From Halichondria panicea (Eukaryota; Porifera; Demospongiae; Suberitida; Halichondriidae), in contig NC_087385.1 in the NCBI RefSeq assembly GCF_963675165.1, positions 6,206,912 to 6,270,911 of the forward strand: a stretch of 64,000 nt of DNA. Reading direction: 5' to 3'. The stretch's first letter is position 1, and the number at the start of each line of letters is the position of its first letter. A model generated the notes under the pieces. It searched no databases, was not told the DNA's origin, and was given only the letters and a program-made list of their open reading frames with translations. Below are positions 22,439 through 33,553 of the stretch, piece by piece. The position numbers and the translations under genes are program-made.

Positions 22439-25400
22439 TTACGAAACTGTCAAGTATGAAGTTTTGATCATGTCTAGGAGTGTTTCTTTGTTGACTGTGT
22501 GGGAGGTCCATTCATAGTCTCCTTGGATACTCAGCTCATAGTGATCCTCGGGAGTCTGCAGAGAAATTATCAGTATGATTACATTAGTTCATGGGCTGTG
22601 CATAATTTTGGCATCCTTTAACAAACACTCGTGTGCATATTAAGCATTTTGGTAAGTGACTGGGCATATACATTTGTACTTTCAAAACAAAAACATGAAT
22701 GCTGTAGCTCAAAGAGAGGTCTACTACATGACATGTTTAGGCCACAAACTAGTACCACTCAATAAATCAATCGTTTTGACCAAACAAAGCATTTTCATTC
22801 ATACAATGTACTATAGTACTAAATGACCATCAAGAGAACGCTCACCTTTTTGCCGACAACGACAGTGATAGGATAGCCAGCCAACTCTGTGTCCCTCCTC
22901 CTAGCACCCAGTGTGAGGTGAGTCCTGTCCTCCAGCACCACCTCCCCTGGACACACACCCTCGAGCAAGGCACACAGCTCCTCACACACTCTCATGAGAG
23001 GGTCCGATGGGTCCTGTTGTGGAGGACACACTTTGATATCATGCAGGCACTGCTACAGTCAGACCGGACCATACAACCTAGCCACAAAACCTTTTAGAGC
23101 TATTTACAAAATGTCAAGTTAATGGCATACCCTGTGAAATGTATCAAGAAGCGAATCTGTACGTCGTGATGTAATCAACTCGTAATAGAGCTCTTGAAGA
23201 GAAACATGAGGTAGAAAGGGTAACTAACGTACATGAACGTATGGAAGTACACAGACGTGGAACGGTGCAATGGGACGAGGCCAGATGAGTCTCTCCCCAC
23301 CACCTCGCTCGCAGCCCACCTCCAGAGCAGCTGCCAGTAGTCGAGACACTCCAACACCATAGCAACCCATCTCAACCAGTCTGCACATGTATAAGAGCTA
23401 GGTGTAGGTAGTAGTGTTATAGAATGCATTAATGATTATACTCTGGTTTGGTAAAGACATAGACCTGGAGAATGTGTAAATAACTGCCCTTGCACGATGA
23501 AATGTCTACCAAGTGATATCATTCCGATGATGAGGTAGAGTAACTGTAGCAACAGCTTACAGTATAGTTACGTTTTATTCCCGCCAGAATCCTTGTATGT
23601 GAGACCAAATGCAGAGGAGTATTTTGTTCCCAAGAGAAAAGAATGGGCGATCTGCACATGACGATATCGATAACAAAACAATTCTGGGCATCACATTAAC
23701 AAAGAGCGTGTTTCTCTAAACCACAAAGAATCAATGGTGAAGGCATTGGCTCTGACTAATGGAGCACCTATACCTAAACAAACACTTAAACAAACAGTAA
23801 ACATTATCGTACATAGGAGACTGCAAGTGTTGGGATGCATGCAATTAATGTCTTACATCTGTACCCCTGAAAAACACGAAATATTCCACAACACAATCTG
23901 AACTTCCTAAGAATAATAACCTGGAACCATTGTACACACGTGTGGTTCCTAGGAATGCAACGCTCAGCCCCCACACACATGTACAGTCATAATTAAGAGT
24001 TCATGATGACAAAATCATGACTGTATAGTATAGTGCTAGTTTCAAAGACAGCTGACTAGAGTTAGTATTGGAATGCTATGACTCCATTAATTGATTTACA
24101 TCACCCGTGCAATGATGGCTAATGACATCACCTCAATTCCCTTGCATGAGTTCAGGTCACAGTGTTCTCCTTCTTGTGGGCAGTTTGGTAGCTTCGAGGA
24201 GTGCATGTCATCAAGCAACTCTCCACTGGCCCCCACTCCACACCTACAGCCAGAGGGAGGAAGAAATATTAAACAGTATTTTGCTTGAACAATTATCTCG
24301 TAAGGTGTATTAGCCCTATATAAACCATGCCAGTCTATCTGGAACTTATACTAATCTGGAAGTTATACTACAAGGCTAGGCCTGCAAGAAGTACCTTAGC
24401 ACAACTCAATTCACCCATAAATTTATGTCTCCCAAACGTAATAATTATTCTTTAATTCAGGCGATTACGGCTGACGAGAAAGAGGTCCCAACTGGATGCA
24501 ACCACAATAGTGGTATAGCTAGGGTACTGGCTGTGGCAGACTCACCTCTGACAGGTGATCAGAGTGTCCATTCCTATAGGAGAGGGGAGGTGATACTCGT
24601 GCGACAAGTTGCCTCCAATGTCACCAGTAGCCGCTTGCACTACAGGGAGGGAGAAAGCACACATTATCAACTAACTTAACCACCTCCACCAGGACCACAA
24701 TTTAAACAACATTAACTGAGGGTGAGTTTCTCCCTACAACTTGTATGGGACAAAAGCTTAGCTGGCACCACTTTACGTGTGTAAGTTCAAAACTCTATTA
24801 GGCCAAACAGTTGAAGTGCTTAACAAAGTATCCTACAATTAAGGCAGATTGTGTGACGATGAATTAGCGGTACAAGGCTACAGTATAGAATTACCATGTA
24901 TGCACATGGTGGTATAATACCTTAAGGTTGGTATTATTGGTGGGTACTAATTTTAGCGGTTTGCTGAGATACTGCATTTGGCGGGTACTAATTTTAGTGA
25001 TTTGAAATGACTAGACTGGTATTATTCTCTAATTGTACGTAATGCTGACGTGTTTGTATTATTAGCGAGTGGTTGATTTAGCGAAAAAATGTCAATTCGC
25101 TAAATTCGCTAAAATAACAACCCGTTAATAATACCGACCTTAAGGTAACTGATATCGCTGACACACGACAACATTACATTCTTAAAGCCTTAGAATTGCA
25201 AACAAGTTACTTCACGTAAGCATACACGAAATGTAACAACAGTGCCGGTAACAGATGGTATACAGTGAGCCTTAGAAGTGCTTGAGCTATGTTTCTGACC
25301 ATGCACAGGCCACAAGAAAAAACAGCCCATCCAGGCAGTCTGGCTCAGTACACTATATGGGTTCACCTTTTAGTGCAGGGAGCTGGAGTTGATTGAGCAG

Positions 25401-27718
25401 CAAGTTCTCGTATGCTTTGCACACTTGATGATAAGTGTCCAGTGATGCTTCTGGTGTCCTATCAAATGTGTACAAATCTGGAGAGATAAAAGCAACGAAA
25501 ATTAATAAGCCTCGAAAATAAATGCACAGTCACAAGCATGTACGTAAGTACTTACTTTGTGTGAACTTTTATTTGAAGTTTATTGACGAGCATAATACGT
25601 ACATGTGTTGGTACAGCTTTTGACAATAGTTGAATGGTTATCTATTGAAAGTTAAGTTCCTTAATTGCTAGTTGTGTGTGCTGTATACATTGCAGTGCAC
25701 ACACAAGGACGATCAAACAGGGTTATGATACACCAAATTGTTTTTCAGTAGAGAAACTCACTCCAATCTTGAAATGCACTACATGTATTTATAACAGATG
25801 ATATTCCATAGACTAACACAGACTAACACAGACTAACACAGACTAACACAGACTAACACAGACTAACACAGACTAACACATCATTGCATATACTTGGGTG
25901 ATGTACAAAACTTGCACCAAGTTTTTTTGCACAACAAAACTCCAACCATGTGTCACAAACAGAGGAGGATGATCCACACCTCACGTCACTCTACCAGCTG
26001 CTAATTGCTTTAGCTAACCGTCTCCACAACAAATACACGATAATTAAATCATCCAAAGACCTGACATTGTCTAGGACTGTTTGTGTACACAAACTAGCAG
26101 TACCTTTCATCCAGAACTCTCTACACCTGAGCAAGCCATACTGCGGTCTCTCCTCGTCTCGAAACTTTCTGTCAAGCTAGAAAAAAAATAATGAATATCC
26201 TGGTGACATCATTGTGCAGCTGTGTGATCACATCATATAATATGAGTGCAGGTACACCATCATCCAGATCACCCTGTTACTAAGGTTACTACGTGTATAG
26301 GGGGCCTACATACCGTATAGCGTGTAATTTTCATGGGGTAAAATATTCGTGATTTTCGTGGTTGGAGGTCTGACCACGAATATTTTACCCACGAATGAAG
26401 TGACCTTGCCTGCAGTGCAAGCAGCAATCACGAAAAAAATTACCCACGAAATGTCTCAATATTGCTGAACCACGAATATTTTGTCCCCCAAAAATTACCC
26501 GCTATATGGTACGCGTAGCAATTCATTATGCAAACTCCTAATTTCCTAATTTGGAAGCTAATGTACATGCAAGTGAGTAGGAGGCACTCTAAATACATCT
26601 GTCAAACTATGATCAATTTTAGTACAAATGAATGTGCATAATTATATTATACCTGGTAGAGCCTGAGTGGGAGCTGCCTGTAAGACGATAGCTCTTGTTT
26701 GACTAGGTCCGTCACAGACTCTTCGTGTGTCTGCATGAATGGATGATACACACGTTGGCATTCGGGAATTATCTCCTATTAATCTGTATATACACCAGGG
26801 GGGGTCTCCACATTATGCACACACTGCATTCTTAGTATACTGTTGGTAATTCAATCATTAAATTGACCAGAGAAGACCGTACAATGTGCAAACATTTTTG
26901 CAAACTAGATACCACCACAAGCACCCACTTCAATGCAATTTCAGGGAAATTTATTTAAAGTTGAGGGATAACCACTCACTGGTCCGAGACAGTAGTCCGT
27001 GCCCCTCCAGTCCTTCAACCTGAACAGCTGGTGGCCGACCGAGTCCCAGCGACCTATCATGTGTATAGATAGTCACCAAGATAAACAATACATAACCCCA
27101 CATCTGTTATTATTGTAACCAGGTATGCAATTAAGATAACTGTGTAACAATGGTAAACTTATAAGAGTACACTGTTTACGTTTCCATTAAAATTATGGGC
27201 TACTTGGCGCAGTGTTCAATATTACCAAAGTCCTAAAATTCTTGCACATACTTTTTTTCCAATGCGCAAACATGTAAACAACAATCCAATTAAAATGTCC
27301 CACCTGTCTTCTTCCAGAGTGTAGCTGGTGTGAGGAAAGGCATTGCCATTTTCTGGGCTCCGATACGTCCCATGGCGGAGTGCACTAACTGGGAGAGCTT
27401 GTCAAGAGCTCGCTGTCCCATCGGGAGAAAATGGTAGATCCCAGAGCAAGACTGCCGAATCAGACCTCCTCTCAGCATTAGCTAGAATCAGTAATGTCAA
27501 TAGTATTCACTTGCATCACATGGTCTGTCATGTCTGTCTACCTTGTGACTGGGATTGGAGGCCATCTGCACTTCTGGCAGGTCCCTGGTAGGTAGGAAAA
27601 GACTTGAAGTTGTTGCCCATCTCTTATACTCCTGTGCATGTGATGTAGAGAAGCTTATTCCTCTCTTCCTCCCTCTCTTTAGGTGCTTGCAAACACTGAA
27701 CCTTGATGCTGTCCACAT
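22439..27718 (-). CDS. PARS2: Mitochondrial prolyl-tRNA synthetase (bacterial type)
   Basis: Twelve exons: 27718-27542, 27481-27304, 27053-26980, 26730-26653, 26176-26104, 25477-25367, 24639-24546, 24243-24132, 23651-23572, 23380-23233, 23049-22846, 22555-22439. Total 481 aa (human about 475). Class II signatures are visible: [14 protein letters not shown] (motif 1 region), [21 protein letters not shown] (motif 2), [11 protein letters not shown], and [13 protein letters not shown] (motif 3). The C-terminal anticodon-binding domain has [17 protein letters not shown] and [11 protein letters not shown]. The short N-terminus with many Arg, Lys and Ser is compatible with mitochondrial targeting. 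It charges mitochondrial tRNA-Pro. The exon 10 donor (CAT|GTACGT) and the NAGNAG acceptor of exon 11 (TAGCAG at 23055-23050) are the least certain joints. Introns hold two inverted-repeat elements and a 10-bp tandem repeat. Confidence 0.95.
24920..25145. mobile_element. MITE-like inverted-repeat element 1 (TA flanked)
   Basis: Ends are CCTTAAGGTTGGTATTATT and its inverted complement AATAATACCGACCTTAAGG, with TA on both sides (24918-24919 and 25146-25147). About 226 bp with no coding capacity. The inside has two GGGTACTAATTTTAG direct copies and TTAGCGAATT-type inverted pieces. TA flanks fit a Tc1/mariner-type MITE. The TTAA inside each end also allows a piggyBac-like reading. Located in PARS2 intron 6. 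Confidence 0.7.
25811..25880. repeat. Seven perfect tandem copies of a 10-bp unit
   Basis: GACTAACACA is repeated seven times without a mismatch in PARS2 intron 5. Perfect identity suggests recent expansion and likely length polymorphism. Confidence 0.95.
26313..26509. mobile_element. MITE-like inverted-repeat element 2, copy 1 (TA flanked)
   Basis: The left end CCGTATAGCGTGTAATTTT is inverted at the right end as AAAATTACCCGCTATATGG, with TA at both outer sides. The inner arms share CACGAATATTTTACCC-like blocks facing each other. About 197 bp, non-coding, in PARS2 intron 4. The same family recurs at 62226-62444. Confidence 0.75.
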
Positions 27719-27775
27719 GGCTGTTTAATAGCTTGGAGAGGGGCGGGGCTAGCTCCTCCACTACATTATATAGAT

Positions 27776-27870
27776 ACAAAACACAAGCTCTGTGGTTAGT
27801 TTCACTAATTATATAGATGTTTTGCTTGTAAAAGTCTTGTACAAAACACAAGCTCTGTGGTTAGTTTCAC
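27776..27870. repeat. 65-bp-spaced direct duplication in the PARS2/GPCR promoter gap
   Basis: TACAAAACACAAGCTCTGTG and the following GTTAGTTTCAC occur at about 27776-27806 and again at about 27840-27870. They lie in the 239-bp gap between the PARS2 and receptor starts, so they may duplicate a shared promoter element. Confidence 0.75.
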
Positions 27871-27957
27871 AAGCAAGAGATCCCCTAGCTAGCTAGCTCT
27901 AGGCAGTCTATACACAGTTGGCAGGAAAGAACAGTGGAAGATATAAGGACCATCACT

Positions 27958-30204
27958 ATGATACGACCGCTGATTCTTCAGCTCCTGACTGTTTTCGTTG
28001 TTGTGTGCAGCCAGGTTCAGGACAAAGACAAACTCTACATTCTTATACTAGCTCCGTTTTCAGGAGGTAGGAAACCACCTCCCATTTTCTCAAGAGGCCA
28101 TTCTTTAGTCCCTGCAGTGCAACTTGCAGTGGAACACATAAACAACTCAACTCACATTTTACCCAACCACACTCTGGAGATAATTGTTGGAGATTCAGCA
28201 TGCAATTATGGTACAGAAACTGCAGTTCCCTTTGTAAAACACATTGCTGCTGGAAACAAACAGGTTCTAGGAATAGTTGGACCAGCTTGCACTGAAGCAT
28301 CGTTGTTTCTGGCGAATCTAACGCAGAGAAATAGGTATGGAATTGTTCAGGCCATGATGGCAACGTCGAATGTTTTCGAAGATCACCAAAGATATCGACA
28401 TACTTTTGGAATGGTTTCGTCGTTTAATGTTTTGGTAGACAAGTTTTTAGAGCTTTCTGAGCGTCGAAACTGGACAAATGTAGTTGTCTTCATTGACCAA
28501 TCAAGAAAATTTTTTCTACAAACTTTCAAATCACTACAAGAGCGTGCTGTGAACACTAGCGTAACGATAGAATGTTCATGGCGCCTTTCAGCTCCAGATT
28601 ATGTGGATCGACCTCTCGAAGAACTGAAAAATAATCGCAATAGATCTACTCGAGTGATATTTGCTATCATGAGTGCTGAGTCTGCACGTCATGTAGCCTG
28701 TCTAGCTGACTTCAAAGGCATTAAATACCCGAATTACCAATTCATATTTGCAGATCGATCCTTGAACGGTTCTCTTGCTATTCCTGGAGGCAGCTTCACT
28801 TCTAACGGAATGAACTGCACTAAAGATCGGATAAGGAGAGGACTAAACGGTTCTATTATGCTACGGTATAGTTTGGATTCGATTTCATCTGAAACTTTTT
28901 TGAATGGAACAGCAGAAATAACAGTTGGTGAAATGAGGAACCAGTACAGACAGAAACTGAAACAGTATGCACAAGAACAACAACTAAGCGAGGACCTAGC
29001 GGAGTCGACTTATGCCTATCCTTACTACGACAGTACATGGGCAATGGCTATGAGTATACATCAGGCGATACAAGAAGTCGGTTCCTTTAACTCAAGCAAT
29101 CCTCTCTTTCTGAATAACTCTGATGGAGCCGAATTGATACGCCAGAAATTTGAAGATCTTTCATTTCAAGGAGTGTCAGTAAATGTCAAAATTGACGAAG
29201 CTACTGGTCATGTTACAAATGTGGTTGATGAGTATCAAGTGAATGGAAGCAAAGAAATCACGGAGAACATTTCGTACATTGAAGACAGTTATCAGCATGA
29301 ATATACGCATCTTCATCCTGCCCTCGTGGCGGTCCTATTATTGCTGATGTTGGCTGGGTTTGTGGTGATGCTCACGTTGCAGCTGGTCAGTATCCACTAT
29401 CGAAATTACTTCAGTATCAAGGCCAGCAGTCCTCGCCTGAACCACTTCATTTTTTTCAGCTGTTACCTGTTACTGATAGCGATGTTGATAGATACTATCC
29501 AGCATGGTTTTCTCACAGAAGAATTGTCAGAGGGAAAGAAAATAGCTGCTGAAGTGTTGTGCAATATTCATGTCTTCTTATTCCCCCTTTCTTTATCAAT
29601 AATCATCAGCACAGTGTTTGTTAAGTTATGGCGGCTTTATAGCATATTCAATCGGTCGTTCAAGAAGCAAGTTCTAATCTCTGACAAGCATTTGGCTCTA
29701 GTGATTCTTGCACTGCAAGTTTGTGTGATTTTCCTTTCCATACCATGGTTAAGTGTTGATGATGCTCGCTTGAAACTCGAAGTGATCAGTTTCAATATAA
29801 TCGAGAATAAGAAACAGTTTGAAAGTACATGCTCAACTGATAGGTGGTTTGCATTTCTACCTTACCTGTTTGTTCTCATAGTCACTATGCTCTCGTTCTG
29901 TTTGGCTTACAAGAATAGGAAAATTAGACAAACCGAGTATCGTTCAAAAGAGACAATTGTGTTCACATATTTATTTTGCTTGATGCTTGGAGTTTTTGGT
30001 CTACTGTTAATTCTGACTCTCCTCGTGGATCTAACTGTACATTCAACATACTTTCTAAGCACAACACAGTCGTTGTGTGTAATACTACTGTGTAACATTG
30101 TACTGTTTTTGCCACCGATTTATCCAATTCTAAGAGGGAAAGATGTCAACAGCAAGCACCCTTTCATCAGTGGAAGATTGAAACAACTGTTTCACTTGAC
30201 GTAG
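27958..30204 (+). CDS. GABA-B-receptor-like class C GPCR, intronless
   Basis: Single exon, 748 aa from the ATG at 27958; the frame is open slightly further upstream but without an ATG. A hydrophobic signal peptide (residues 3-19) is followed by a Venus-flytrap ligand-binding domain at about 27-430 (LAPFSGG, PAVQLAVEHIN, GDSACNYG, VLGIVGPACTEAS, STWAMAMSIHQAI) with many N-glycosylation sequons. Seven transmembrane segments span about 452-735. The TM3 region LFPLSLSIIISTVFVKLWR resembles GABA-B receptors, and no cysteine-rich domain sits between the two modules, as in that class. The C-tail is short, without the coiled coil used for GABA-B1/B2 dimers. Sponges carry expanded, often intronless sets of such receptors. 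The ligand is unknown. Head-to-head with PARS2. Confidence 0.9.
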   Translation: MIRPLILQLLTVFVVVCSQVQDKDKLYILILAPFSGGRKPPPIFSRGHSLVPAVQLAVEHINNSTHILPNHTLEIIVGDSACNYGTETAVPFVKHIAAGNKQVLGIVGPACTEASLFLANLTQRNRYGIVQAMMATSNVFEDHQRYRHTFGMVSSFNVLVDKFLELSERRNWTNVVVFIDQSRKFFLQTFKSLQERAVNTSVTIECSWRLSAPDYVDRPLEELKNNRNRSTRVIFAIMSAESARHVACLADFKGIKYPNYQFIFADRSLNGSLAIPGGSFTSNGMNCTKDRIRRGLNGSIMLRYSLDSISSETFLNGTAEITVGEMRNQYRQKLKQYAQEQQLSEDLAESTYAYPYYDSTWAMAMSIHQAIQEVGSFNSSNPLFLNNSDGAELIRQKFEDLSFQGVSVNVKIDEATGHVTNVVDEYQVNGSKEITENISYIEDSYQHEYTHLHPALVAVLLLLMLAGFVVMLTLQLVSIHYRNYFSIKASSPRLNHFIFFSCYLLLIAMLIDTIQHGFLTEELSEGKKIAAEVLCNIHVFLFPLSLSIIISTVFVKLWRLYSIFNRSFKKQVLISDKHLALVILALQVCVIFLSIPWLSVDDARLKLEVISFNIIENKKQFESTCSTDRWFAFLPYLFVLIVTMLSFCLAYKNRKIRQTEYRSKETIVFTYLFCLMLGVFGLLLILTLLVDLTVHSTYFLSTTQSLCVILLCNIVLFLPPIYPILRGKDVNSKHPFISGRLKQLFHLT

Positions 30205-30470
30205 CTTTTTGTTTTATGATCTGCATCACCTAAACTTATTATCATGACTTTTACGCCCCGAATATGTGTATATACAGTGCTTTATTTGAAAGAGTCGCTC
30301 TTCAAAGCTTAATTTGTAGTCTATGCATGCGGATGAATAGACTATTGTGGGTTATGGGATGCTATTACATGTATAATTATACACTATTCATGAATGACAA
30401 GAAATATTAATTAATTGTAAGGAATGTGTACAATGTACTTTTAAGGACAGAACAAAAACACAAGAGTAAT

Positions 30471-32072
30471 TCACAAGCCAGCAGAGTCTAGGGGTAAACC
30501 TAACGGTCCTTTAAGGTCCTTCTGGAGCACATAAGCGTGAGGGGGATCGATACGTTTGTAGTACTGCTCCTTCGTGTCAACCACTTGAAATCCAAACTTC
30601 TGATAGAATTCCAGTGCATCGTCATTGCTCACCTGTACGTGTCTGCAGTGGGTAGTAGTTACTTTGAAAACACAGATAACACAAGTGGTTATACGAAACT
30701 TTGTCTTTGTAATGGCAATATAAATTCTATAGGGGAGCGTACTTTGACCTGCATTAAAGAGTCTCCTATTCAGAAAAGGGACTATATGGAGAGCAACAGA
30801 TAAAGCATGTATAGGCTGCCAGGACAATAAGAACTTCCTTCAGGACACAGTCCAGAGATCAAATGTTAAAGTATTATTATAAGCTAATCAAATTGGTTAA
30901 ATGTTTCCACCCACTATCAAAAGTTATGCGTGGAATTCATTTGTACTTAGCTTACAAGTAGATGTTGTCGATGTTCCCACTGTCCATAGCGAACTGTATC
31001 ACATGCTCAAGCATTAGCCGACCTGTGGAAAGCAAAATACAGAGTTCCTGAACAAAAACTGAGTTATGGTGGAGACACACATGTACCGTACTGTTCACTA
31101 CAAAAACATTTCCACTGTTAGAAAAGCACCCACTTTTAGCCCACGCTTTTTCAATTTGGCTGGAAATAAATCACTGTAATGAAAGCAAGTATACAGACAA
31201 ACTTCAGTGGAGGTAGTCATACACACATGTACACAGTAACCATTATAATCACTAGTGCTACAGATTCTCAGGGGTCATTGGGCAAGAGCAATGAAGCTCT
31301 ATACTAAGTATGCATAAACCAGTGTGGTCTGTACACACAACTCAAATGACCAGCACACAACAAAAGGTCAGAACAACCAAACACTAAAAACACTTTTTAT
31401 TATACGATACTATACCTATAATTATACTCTAAAGGCAATCCCTAACTCTAAGAATGATATAATAACATCTCACCTATTCCCAGCTGTCTATAGGGAGCCA
31501 GCACTCCGAGAGTCATGATGTAGATCTTCTTCTGATCTCCTTCAGTCTCCACGCGACAGCACACTGCTCCAACCACCACGTCATTGAAATAGGCTACAGA
31601 AACCACATAACACTTTTTAGCACTTTTTGCTGATTTCAATGCACTCCCACACACAACACAGTCAATGACGCAAATAAATGCAATAGGAAAAAGAATACGT
31701 AGCACAGAGGACCACCGACTTTTCACAGTCGCAAAATTAAAAATAAAGCACTATTCTAAACGTGATGAATCATTGCCAATACCTAATTTTGCCAGCTCTC
31801 CCAAATCCAGCACATCTTTGTAGAACTGTATAGAATTAAGTTGAGTGAGTATTTCTGTACTATTGCACCCTATACCTTATCTGTGTATGTGATCGGGAAG
31901 ACGACAGCATTGAGTTTTTTCAATTGTTTTATGTTGTGAGGAGTGATGTCTCCCAGCTCAGTGGCACCTCTGCAGGACAGTAACTGTCACCATCAAATAT
32001 ACAAAATACCTGAGCATCTAACCTGGACGTAACAGGCATTTTCTGTTGTATAGACTTGATTTCCTCTTTCAT
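30471..32072 (-). CDS. NAA50: NAA50, catalytic N-alpha-acetyltransferase (NatE)
   Basis: Six exons (32072-32023, 31969-31876, 31825-31783, 31593-31474, 31022-30956, 30642-30471) give 181 aa (human 169). The sequence follows human NAA50 closely: ELGDITPHNIKQLKKLN, FPITYTDKFYKDVL, AYFNDVVVGAVCCRVE, then the acetyl-CoA site YIMTLGVLAPYRQLGIG (R/Q-x-x-G-x-G/A). NIYLHVQVSNDDALEFYQKF and YYKRIDPPHAYVLQK complete the GNAT fold. It acetylates N-termini starting with Met plus a hydrophobic residue, and supports sister-chromatid cohesion in other animals. The ATG at 32072 gives a slightly longer N-terminus; an in-frame ATG at 32039 is an alternative. Start-to-start gap with the F-box gene is 116 bp. 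Confidence 0.96.
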
Positions 32073-32188
32073 CCACCTGCTCCAAATAGTGCACATTTAT
32101 TGCATGTGGCTGCTGAAAAGAAAAGTGGGTGGGGCTGCTAAATCTAGCAGCAGAGCTTGTGTGTGTGAGCTGGAAAAAAGCTGAGAGT

Positions 32189-33520
32189 ATGGAAAGCTCT
32201 TATCTGGATAGACTACTTGAGATCTGGGACCTCGATATTGAAAGCTGCTCCCATTTGTTGCAAGATCCTGAGCTGAGCCAGGCCAAGGAAAGCAAGCCCC
32301 CAGGCACTTCCTTGTGTACCTCCTCCCAGACACTCGATACCTCACACAGCAATGGTGACAGTGTGGATACACAGAAACTGAACTGTATTACAGATTGCAC
32401 ACTCAACAAACCGTTGCACGCTTTTTCACGACTAGACCTAGTGGATGATGTAGAAAGTTCTCGCATTCGATCAAATTGTCCAAGCTGCTGCAACGATAAT
32501 GATAAGGATGCAAACTGGTGTATACACTGTGGCACTGCCCTTGTTAGCAAGCGTTTTGATATGAACACTCCTCAAAATCTACACCAAATGTCCATAGACA
32601 TTGATATACCACGGCTTCTCCTTGATGCCACATCATGCGACATCTCTGCTTCTCCTGATGAACTTGAATGTACAACACTTTCCTCAACTAGTGGAAGTCT
32701 CAAACCCAACGATAAAAGCAGACAGACCACTATCCAAGAATCGAATCATATTTCCAAACTTCAACCAAGTCCGCAACAGACACACACTCGTCACTGGAAT
32801 ACATCCAGTACTTACATGTGGAGAAAGCCAAGCTCTCTAGACACGAGGAAAAGCCATTTCAAGCATCAATCAGATATTCCAACATGCAGCAAGGAGCCAA
32901 TTCAAGACCAACTTGAACACACTGTAGCCTCCTCCATTCCACGTTTGAATTTGAGCAGCATCACTCAGATTAACGCTGATGGCTGCTTATCAACAAGACG
33001 TAAACTGTCAGCTAATATAAAAGTGAATGCTCAATCCCCATGTCATGCATGTTTGTTAATATCCCCTCCATATTTTGTAGAAGTCCCAATCACACGATTC
33101 CCTCTCGCCACTGGAGTCACTACCAAATGAGATCCTCCTCTTCATTGCGTCACTCCTGAATGAGAAAGACCTCGTCAGCTGCATGTATGTGTGTTCCAGA
33201 CTCTATTTGATTGCGACTGAAAGCTGTTTGTGTGAGTGATTTTTGCTAACATTTTTGCAGAGATTTTTTTTATTTTCGTTTGCAGGGAAGAGGGTGACCA
33301 TGACGAAAAAGCAACTTGAACAGAATCACCTGATGTCCTTAGCACAGCAATGCACTTGCTTGGAGATTTTAGTGATTGAGAAATGCTCCTTAAAAGCAGA
33401 GCCTAATCTGGATCTCAACACCTTCTTCCAACGACTGCCATTGTTGAAGGTAGGTCTAACATTTAGGAATAGCCCCCTAAAATTTGAAGCACTGCCCAAG
33501 AGAGCACTTGTGGCGCAATT

Positions 33521-33553
<33 letters not shown>

